Shown in pieces: positions 12,902 to 17,265 of a stretch of 17,265 nucleotides of DNA. The stretch is from Alphaproteobacteria bacterium (GTDB lineage: Bacteria; Pseudomonadota; Alphaproteobacteria; GCA-2731375), in assembly GCA_030746295.1 (NCBI GenBank), contig JASLMY010000094.1, positions 1 through 17,265 of the forward strand, given 5' to 3'. Positions within the stretch are counted from its first letter, which is position 1. Each line of letters begins with the position of its first letter. The notes under the pieces were generated by a model that was given only the letters and a program-made list of their open reading frames with translations, did not search any database and was not told the DNA's origin. Position numbers and translations under genes: made by a program.

Positions 12902-13068
12902 GAGACGGCCCGAGGGCTCGCAAGAGAACCGTCCTCCAAGCCGGTTACGCCCCGATGCGACCCTTCCGGCATCGTCCTCGTTGGCGGCGTAGAGGACCGC
13001 TCTGCCGATGGCCGATCCGGGACGCCGATCGTCCATCGCAGAACGGCGATGTTGCATGCGCTGACTGG

Positions 13069-14835
13069 CTAGCGACGCTCGTCGTGTTCCTCGGCTTGCG
13101 CTTCCAGGAGGGCGTGGTTGAGGGCCCTGAGGACGTCCTTGTGGTAGACGATGCCGACGACGCGCTGGTCGTCCAGATCCTCGACCACCGCCAATTGGTC
13201 CTCGTGTGCGACCTCCATCAGGCGGAGCGCGCGTTCCAGGTCCTCGTCCGGCGTCACCACCGGCGAGCGCTCGTGCGCGACGTCCCGGGCGTTGACCAAC
13301 TCGTCGAGCGCCGGGTCGAAGGCGATCTCCTTGAGGTCGGCGAAGCCAAAGGTGCCGACCAGCCGGCCCCCGGCGTCGGTGACGATGAACTCGCCCGGCT
13401 GCAAGTCCGCCATCATCGCCTTTATCTGGCCGATCGTCCGGCTCTCGGCGACCAGATTGAATTCGGCCGTCATGACGTTGCGCACCGTCAGGGTCTGCAA
13501 CAGGTGTCGCGCCCGGCCGCCGCGAAGGTTCAGGCCGCGCTGCTCCAACTGCCAGTGGAAGAAGCTCTTGCCGAGCGCCTGCTGAACGATGATCGAGGCC
13601 GTCGCCGTCGCCACCATGACGGCGATCGTGGTCTTGTAGTCGCCCGTCAGCTCGAAGACGATCAGGATCGTCGACATCGGTGCCCCCAGGACCGCGGCCG
13701 CGACCGCGCTCATGCCGATCAGCGAATAGGCGCCCTGCTCGGAGGCGAGCTCGGGGAATATTTTGGCGGCGATGAGGCCGAAGGCACCGCCGGTCATCGC
13801 GCCGACGAAGAGCGATGGCGAGAAGACACCGCCGCCGAATCGGCAGCCGAGGCTGACCGCGGTCGCCGCCGTCTTCAGGACGAGTAGGGCCAGCAGCAAC
13901 TCCAGCGTCAAGGCGTGCTTCAAGGCCGCGTCCGTGACGCCGTAGCCGACCCCCAGCACGTGCGGGAACTCGATCGCCACGGCGCCGATCAGAAGCCCGC
14001 CCGTCGCCGGTTTCAGCCATTCGGGCATGCGGATCCGGCCGACCACATGGTCGGCGTAGATGATGCTCCACATGAAGATCATGGCGATGCCGGCCGAGAC
14101 GATACCCAGCAGCAGGAAGGCCGGGAATTCCAGAAAGGATGCGATTTGCTGCGCCGGGACGATGAAGGCCGGGGCCTCGCCCAGGTGAATGCGGGCGATC
14201 ACGGTGCCGGCGACGCTGGCGATCACCACCGGCGTGAAGGCGGAGAGGGCGTAGTGGCCGATCACCACTTCGAGGGCAAAGAAGACGCCGGCGATGGGGG
14301 CGTTGAACGAGGCCGAGACCGCCGCCGCCACGCCGCAGCCCAGGATCGTCCGCGACAGGCCCTGGCTCAGCCGCAAGCGGTAGGCGACGTTCGAGGCGAT
14401 GGCGGCGCCGAAATGCACCACCGGGCCCTCGCGGCCGACCGAGGCGCCGACGCCGATCGAGGCGGCGCTGACCGCGGCGGCGGCGAAGCCTTCCTTCAAG
14501 TCCATCCGGCCGCCCTTGAGGGCGTTCGCCTCGATCACGTGGCTGACCCCCTGCGGCCGCCGCCCCGGCATCACGTATTCGAGGAAGAGGCCGATCGCGA
14601 GCCCGCCCAGGGTCGGCACCAGCAGCAGTTGCCACCAGGGCAACAGCGCCGCCTTCTCGAAGACAATCTCGGTGGTGAAGCCAAAACCGAGCCACTGCAC
14701 CCCGCCGATAGCGAGGCGAAAGCCGATTGCGGCATAGGCGACGACGATGCCGACCACCACCGCCAAGAGCGACAATACGACTTGCTCGTGATGGGAGAGC
14801 CGGTGCCAGATCTTGGGCAATTCGCTCAGCAACAC
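13069..14835 (-). CDS. ClC-family chloride channel/transporter with C-terminal CBS pair
   Basis: An integral inner-membrane anion channel or transporter of 588 aa. The ClC membrane domain (about 18-430) has the gating glutamate E136 in VGREGPVVHFG, the GGGVFSPSLF block (334-343) and APMSTILIVFELTGDY. The usual GSGIP selectivity loop reads PQGVS at 94-98. The internal proton glutamate of E. coli ClC (E203) is V190, and the central tyrosine (Y445) aligns with F426. The first two swaps resemble channel-type rather than proton-exchanging ClCs. Two CBS domains follow (about 447-500 and 512-575: LTVRNVMTAEF, then VVGIVYHKDVL), suggesting cytosolic nucleotide control. The start is GTG 14835, with only a weak G-rich stretch upstream. 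The thioesterase stop is 40 nt upstream, so the two may share a transcript. Confidence 0.93.
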   Translation of the reverse strand: MLLSELPKIWHRLSHHEQVVLSLLAVVVGIVVAYAAIGFRLAIGGVQWLGFGFTTEIVFEKAALLPWWQLLLVPTLGGLAIGLFLEYVMPGRRPQGVSHVIEANALKGGRMDLKEGFAAAAVSAASIGVGASVGREGPVVHFGAAIASNVAYRLRLSQGLSRTILGCGVAAAVSASFNAPIAGVFFALEVVIGHYALSAFTPVVIASVAGTVIARIHLGEAPAFIVPAQQIASFLEFPAFLLLGIVSAGIAMIFMWSIIYADHVVGRIRMPEWLKPATGGLLIGAVAIEFPHVLGVGYGVTDAALKHALTLELLLALLVLKTAATAVSLGCRFGGGVFSPSLFVGAMTGGAFGLIAAKIFPELASEQGAYSLIGMSAVAAAVLGAPMSTILIVFELTGDYKTTIAVMVATATASIIVQQALGKSFFHWQLEQRGLNLRGGRARHLLQTLTVRNVMTAEFNLVAESRTIGQIKAMMADLQPGEFIVTDAGGRLVGTFGFADLKEIAFDPALDELVNARDVAHERSPVVTPDEDLERALRLMEVAHEDQLAVVEDLDDQRVVGIVYHKDVLRALNHALLEAQAEEHDERR

Positions 14836-14875
14836 CGGCCGTCATGCCCCCATAGCTGGCGCTGGCATGCGCGCC

Positions 14876-15418
14876 TCAGCCCGTTTTCGGGCGGCGGATG
14901 CCGATCAGCCGGCCGGCTTGCGCCGGCCGTGGCAGGTCGCGATGCGCCGTCTGGATCGCCGCGATGCGGCGCAACGCCAGCTCCGGTATCGGTGCCGAAC
15001 GGCGGGTTCCCAAGTCGACATGCATCGAGATCAGTTCCGAGGCCGCCGCCAGATAGCCGTCGACCCCGTGGAACATCTCGAAGTAGTAGTGCAGTCGCTT
15101 CTCGTCGGCGTCGAGCAGCTGCAAGGTGAAGCGCATCGGATCGCCGAGCTTGACCTCCTGGGCATAGGTGACGTGGGTCTCCAGCACGAAGGAGGAATGG
15201 TTGCTCCGCTGCATATAGGCATGGCCGAGGTCGAGCAGGTCGAGGAAGCGGTCGGTGGCGTGGTCGAAGGCGAGGACATAGTAGGCCAGGTTCATGTGGC
15301 CGTTGTAGTCGATCCACTCGGGCCTGACCGGCTCGCCGGCGACATCCAAGGGATGTGCCGGCACCGGGTCGGCATCGGGGTCGAAGGGGCTGGGCAGGCT
15401 CATGGCGAAAGCGATCAT
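14876..15418 (-). CDS. Hotdog-fold acyl-CoA thioesterase
   Basis: A single-domain, 180-aa hotdog protein of the 4HBT thioesterase type, predicted to hydrolyse an acyl-CoA in the cytosol. The motif RPEWIDYNGHMNLAYYVLAFD (D37, N39, H41, N43) is the family's active-site loop and first helix. FVLETHVTYAQEVKLGDPMRFTLQLLDADEKRLHYYFEM forms the following strands, and PRPAQAGRLIGI closes the domain. It resembles thioesterases found beside or fused to carnitine dehydrogenase, but no carnitine gene is visible here, so the substrate is open. The start ATG 15418 is chosen over upstream ones because GGAGG lies 8 nt before it. ATG 15403 (five codons in) is an alternative. It is divergent from the D-lactate dehydrogenase across 122 bp and upstream of the ClC gene on its own strand. 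Confidence 0.88.
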   Translation of the reverse strand: MIAFAMSLPSPFDPDADPVPAHPLDVAGEPVRPEWIDYNGHMNLAYYVLAFDHATDRFLDLLDLGHAYMQRSNHSSFVLETHVTYAQEVKLGDPMRFTLQLLDADEKRLHYYFEMFHGVDGYLAAASELISMHVDLGTRRSAPIPELALRRIAAIQTAHRDLPRPAQAGRLIGIRRPKTG

Positions 15419-15426
15419 ACTCCGCC

Positions 15427-15431
15427 CCTCC
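15427..15431 (-). promoter_or_regulatory. Shine-Dalgarno selecting the thioesterase start
   Basis: Minus-strand GGAGG lies 8 nt before ATG 15418. The open frame continues to an ATG at 15526, which would run the gene almost into the divergent neighbour's Shine-Dalgarno and add a leader unlike the family. Confidence 0.7.
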
Positions 15432-15461
15432 GGCCCGGCGAAAGACCTTGGCCTGGCTTGC

Positions 15462-15491
15462 TTGCGGGTCGCGTCCGAGGCGGCGTAGATT
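15462..15491 (+). promoter_or_regulatory. Candidate promoter for the D-lactate dehydrogenase gene
   Basis: TTGCGG (15462-15467), an 18-nt spacer and TAGATT (15486-15491) lie about 50 nt before the ATG in the 122-bp divergent gap. The -10 matches consensus at 4 of 6 positions and the -35 at only 3 of 6. Confidence 0.3.
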
Positions 15492-15540
15492 GCCTTTTCC
15501 GGTCGACGAACCATTTCATCGGTCACTGGAGGAGGAAGAT

Positions 15541-16926
15541 ATGAGCTTGGCTGCCAGCGTCGTCGACACCCTGGTCGAGGAATTGCAGGAATTGTTGGGA
15601 GACCGTGTCTCCACCTCGCCCTCGGTCTTGGAGCGTCATGGCCACGACGAGGCCTGGTACGAGACCATGCCGCCCGACGCCGTCGTCTTCCCGCACACGA
15701 CCGAAGAAGTGGTCGAGATCGTCAAGATCTGCCGCCGCCACCGCGCCCCCGTCATCCCTTATGGCACCGGCACCTCGCTGGAGGCGCATATCCAGGCCCC
15801 CCACGGCGGCGTCTCGGTCGACGTCCAGGAGATGAACCAGATCCTCGAGGTCAACGCCGAGGATCTCGACTGCCGGATCCAGCCCGGCGTCCGGCGCATG
15901 CAACTGAACGAGTACCTGCGCGACACCGGGCTCTTCTTCCCGGTCGACCCGGGGGCGGATGCCAGCCTCGGCGGCATGACCGCGACCCGGGCGTCCGGCA
16001 CCAACGCAGTGCGCTACGGCACCATGCGTGAGAACGTCCTGGGCCTGACCGTGGTGCTGGCCGACGGCCGCGTCATCAAGACCGGCGGCCGGGCCCGGAA
16101 GTCCGCCGCCGGCTACGACCTGACCCGGGTCTTCGTCGGCTCCGAGGGCACGCTCGGCCTGATCACCGAGGTGACGCTTCGCCTCTACGGCATTCCCGAA
16201 GCGATCTCGGCCGCCGTCGTCGCCTTCGACGACATCGAGGGCGCCGTCAACACCACCATCCTGACCATCCAATCGGGCGTGCCGGTGGCCCGAATCGAGC
16301 TGCTGGACGAGGTTCAGATGCAGGCCTCGATCGACTATTCGGGCCTCGACTACCCGGCCAAGCCGACCCTCTTCTTGGAGTTCCATGGCAGCGAGGCGGG
16401 CGTCAAGGAGCAGGTCAAGACCGTGGACGAGATCGCGGCCGAGTTCGGCGGCGGCGAATTCCAGTGGACGACCCAGGCCGAGGAGCGGACCAAGCTCTGG
16501 CAGGCCCGCCACGACGCGGCTTACGCCGACAAGGCGCTGAAGCCGGGCGGCCGGATCCTCGCCACCGACGTCTGCGTGCCGATCTCGCGGCTCACCGAGT
16601 GCATCCTGGAGACCAAGGCCGATATCGCCCAGACCCGCCTCATCGCCCCCTTCTGCGGTCATGTCGGCGACGGCAACTTCCATGTCGCCGTGCCCTTCGA
16701 CCCCGAGGACGAGGAAGAGGTCAGCCAGATGAACTGGTTCAACGAGCGCCTCGTCAAGCGGGCCTTGGCGATGGGCGGGACCTGCACCGGCGAGCACGGC
16801 ATCGGCATCGGCAAGGCCAAATACATGCGCGCCGAGCACGGCGAGGCCGTCGACGTCATGCAGGCCCTGAAGCAGGCGATCGACCCGGATAACCTGATGA
16901 ACCCGGGCAAGATGTTCACCAACTGA
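15541..16926 (+). CDS. FAD-linked D-lactate dehydrogenase (LDHD/cytochrome type)
   Basis: A 461-aa flavoprotein that oxidises D-lactate (or a related D-2-hydroxy acid) to pyruvate, passing electrons to cytochrome c or the respiratory chain. The FAD-binding PCMH-type domain shows PYGTGTSLEAH (73-83), PVDPGADASLGGMTATRASGTNAVRYGTMRENV and KSAAGYDLTRVFVGSEGTLGLITEVTLRL. The C-terminal FAD oxidase domain has GHVGDGNFH (H374, H381; metal/substrate) and CTGEHGIGIGK (E418, H419). It reads very close to mitochondrial LDHD from memory, and closer to that than to glycolate oxidase GlcD, whose GlcE/GlcF partners are absent. The ATG at 15541 has GGAGG 8 nt upstream (15528-15532). No signal peptide is seen. 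It is monocistronic, divergent from a thioesterase, with a T-rich hairpin ~145 nt downstream. Confidence 0.93.
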   Translation: MSLAASVVDTLVEELQELLGDRVSTSPSVLERHGHDEAWYETMPPDAVVFPHTTEEVVEIVKICRRHRAPVIPYGTGTSLEAHIQAPHGGVSVDVQEMNQILEVNAEDLDCRIQPGVRRMQLNEYLRDTGLFFPVDPGADASLGGMTATRASGTNAVRYGTMRENVLGLTVVLADGRVIKTGGRARKSAAGYDLTRVFVGSEGTLGLITEVTLRLYGIPEAISAAVVAFDDIEGAVNTTILTIQSGVPVARIELLDEVQMQASIDYSGLDYPAKPTLFLEFHGSEAGVKEQVKTVDEIAAEFGGGEFQWTTQAEERTKLWQARHDAAYADKALKPGGRILATDVCVPISRLTECILETKADIAQTRLIAPFCGHVGDGNFHVAVPFDPEDEEEVSQMNWFNERLVKRALAMGGTCTGEHGIGIGKAKYMRAEHGEAVDVMQALKQAIDPDNLMNPGKMFTN

Positions 16927-16991
16927 GGGCCGCCGCGAGACGACGAGGCCCGCCGGAAGGCCGGCGCCCCCTCCTCCGAAGACGCCACATC

Positions 16992-17089
16992 AAATGGGCT
17001 CAGCCCCCAATTTATTCCCAATTATCCATTTCGGATCAACAAGTTAGGAAATCGGATGCCGGCCGATTAAACGGGGTCTGAGCCCGTTT
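16992..17089. repeat. Inverted pair of a 17-nt palindrome-bearing repeat (REPIN-like)
   Basis: AAATGGGCTCAGCCCCC at 16992-17008 and, on the other strand, AAACGGGCTCAGACCCC (17089-17073) match at 15 of 17 positions. They are separated by 64 nt. Each copy is itself near-palindromic around CTCAG. An inverted pair of short palindromes is the layout of REP doublets (REPINs). Family assignment is inference; the repeat itself is plainly visible. Confidence 0.6.
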
Positions 17090-17091
17090 TT
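17069..17091 (+). terminator. Candidate rho-independent terminator
   Basis: AAACGGG (17069-17075), a 7-nt loop and CCCGTTT (17083-17089) form a 7-bp stem running into five T's (17087-17091). It could end the D-lactate dehydrogenase transcript. It coincides with one arm of the inverted repeat, so it may be a repeat element acting as a terminator only secondarily. Confidence 0.5.
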
Positions 17092-17265
17092 CGTGGCATG
17101 TGGGCCATCAGGTTTTCAATTCGGAACTGGGATGCCTGCACACCTGGGCCGCTTCCAAGAGTCATGAACACATCTCCCAGGAGCGCATTACTACGCGCCG
17201 ACCTGTTTAACCCAATCCCTAATGAAGATCCCAAGTCGTTCTATATCTCCCGTTTCTAACGTTCC

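Larger units (their letters stand above)
12656..13068. other. 413-bp intergenic region between the ClC gene and the amidohydrolase
   Basis: No convincing gene on either strand. Open frames run through it but give low-complexity Arg/Pro/Ser-rich products typical of G+C-rich shadow frames. No T-rich hairpin terminator is visible after the ClC stop. It probably holds the promoter and leader of the amidohydrolase-amidase pair. A 7-nt direct repeat GGAGTCC (12841, 12893) is present and may be chance. Confidence 0.6.
16927..17265. other. Moderate-G+C non-coding right end
   Basis: After the dehydrogenase stop there is a G+C hairpin, CGCCGG-AAGG-CCGGCG (16951-16966), without a T-run. From 16981 to the edge the composition falls to about 51% G+C, against clearly higher values in the genes. 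It contains the inverted 17-nt repeat pair listed separately. The only open frame touching the edge is a 24-codon minus-strand frame ending at 17191, too short to call. Confidence 0.7.

Noticed and set aside
11276..13072. A 598-codon plus-strand frame across the amidase start, the amidohydrolase and the gap
   Set aside because: It is antisense to two recognisable enzymes and has no family motif. It is a shadow frame, although it is open through the 12656-13068 gap.
12875..14845. A 656-codon minus-strand frame overlapping the ClC gene
   Set aside because: It is Arg/Gly/Pro-rich and is the +1 shadow of the ClC reading frame, which has clear membrane and CBS motifs.
15523..16839. A 438-codon minus-strand frame opposite the D-lactate dehydrogenase
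   Set aside because: It is antisense to a well-conserved flavoprotein; composition-driven openness only.
16951..16966. Strong G+C hairpin after the D-lactate dehydrogenase as a terminator
   Set aside because: There is no T-tract after the 6-bp stem; the T-rich hairpin at 17069-17091 is a better candidate.

Overview
The window is a G+C-rich bacterial chromosome segment, almost certainly from an alphaproteobacterium. The order bamD-recN-ligA at the left end is the tail of the cell-division/envelope cluster (ftsZ-lpxC-bamD-recN-ligA) familiar from that class. The fumC / ribbon-helix-helix / DUF4169 genes also point there. The order within the class cannot be fixed from sequence alone; a Rhodospirillales-like lineage is a guess. 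Nearly all coding is very G+C-rich. The last ~285 bases drop to about 51% G+C (my hand count) and look different from the rest.

Layout. (1) 1-6268, plus strand, housekeeping: bamD (5' end cut by the window edge), recN, ligA, fumC and a small ribbon-helix-helix protein. These are packed tightly, with a 7-nt gap and two 4-nt GTGA stop/start overlaps. (2) 6246-9596, minus strand: a 1116-aa AsmA-family envelope protein. Its 3' end overlaps the convergent ribbon-helix-helix gene by 23 bp, and it starts at TTG behind a good Shine-Dalgarno. (3) 9774-9983, plus: a short DUF4169 protein, divergent from asmA. (4) 10189-15418, minus strand, metabolic/transport block. In transcription order it holds a hotdog thioesterase, a ClC-type anion channel/transporter with two CBS domains, a 413-bp non-coding gap, a CodA-like amidohydrolase and an AMI1-like amidase. 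(5) 15541-16926, plus: an FAD-linked D-lactate dehydrogenase divergent from the thioesterase. (6) 16927-17265: non-coding, moderate G+C, with two inverted copies of a 17-nt palindromic repeat.

How the genes work together. bamD-recN-ligA-fumC-RHH is ordinary core biology: outer-membrane assembly, DNA repair, replication ligation and the TCA cycle. The amidohydrolase and amidase, 52 nt apart on one strand, look like a two-gene catabolic operon: one opens or deaminates a cyclic or substituted substrate and the other hydrolyses an amide product. The substrate is unknown.

Most interesting points: the amidohydrolase aligns well with cytosine deaminase but lacks its catalytic Glu and its metal-side Asp pair; the ClC protein lacks the internal proton glutamate and the central tyrosine; and the right-hand tail carries a REPIN-like inverted repeat. 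I did not find a defence system, mobile element gene, CRISPR array or RNA gene.
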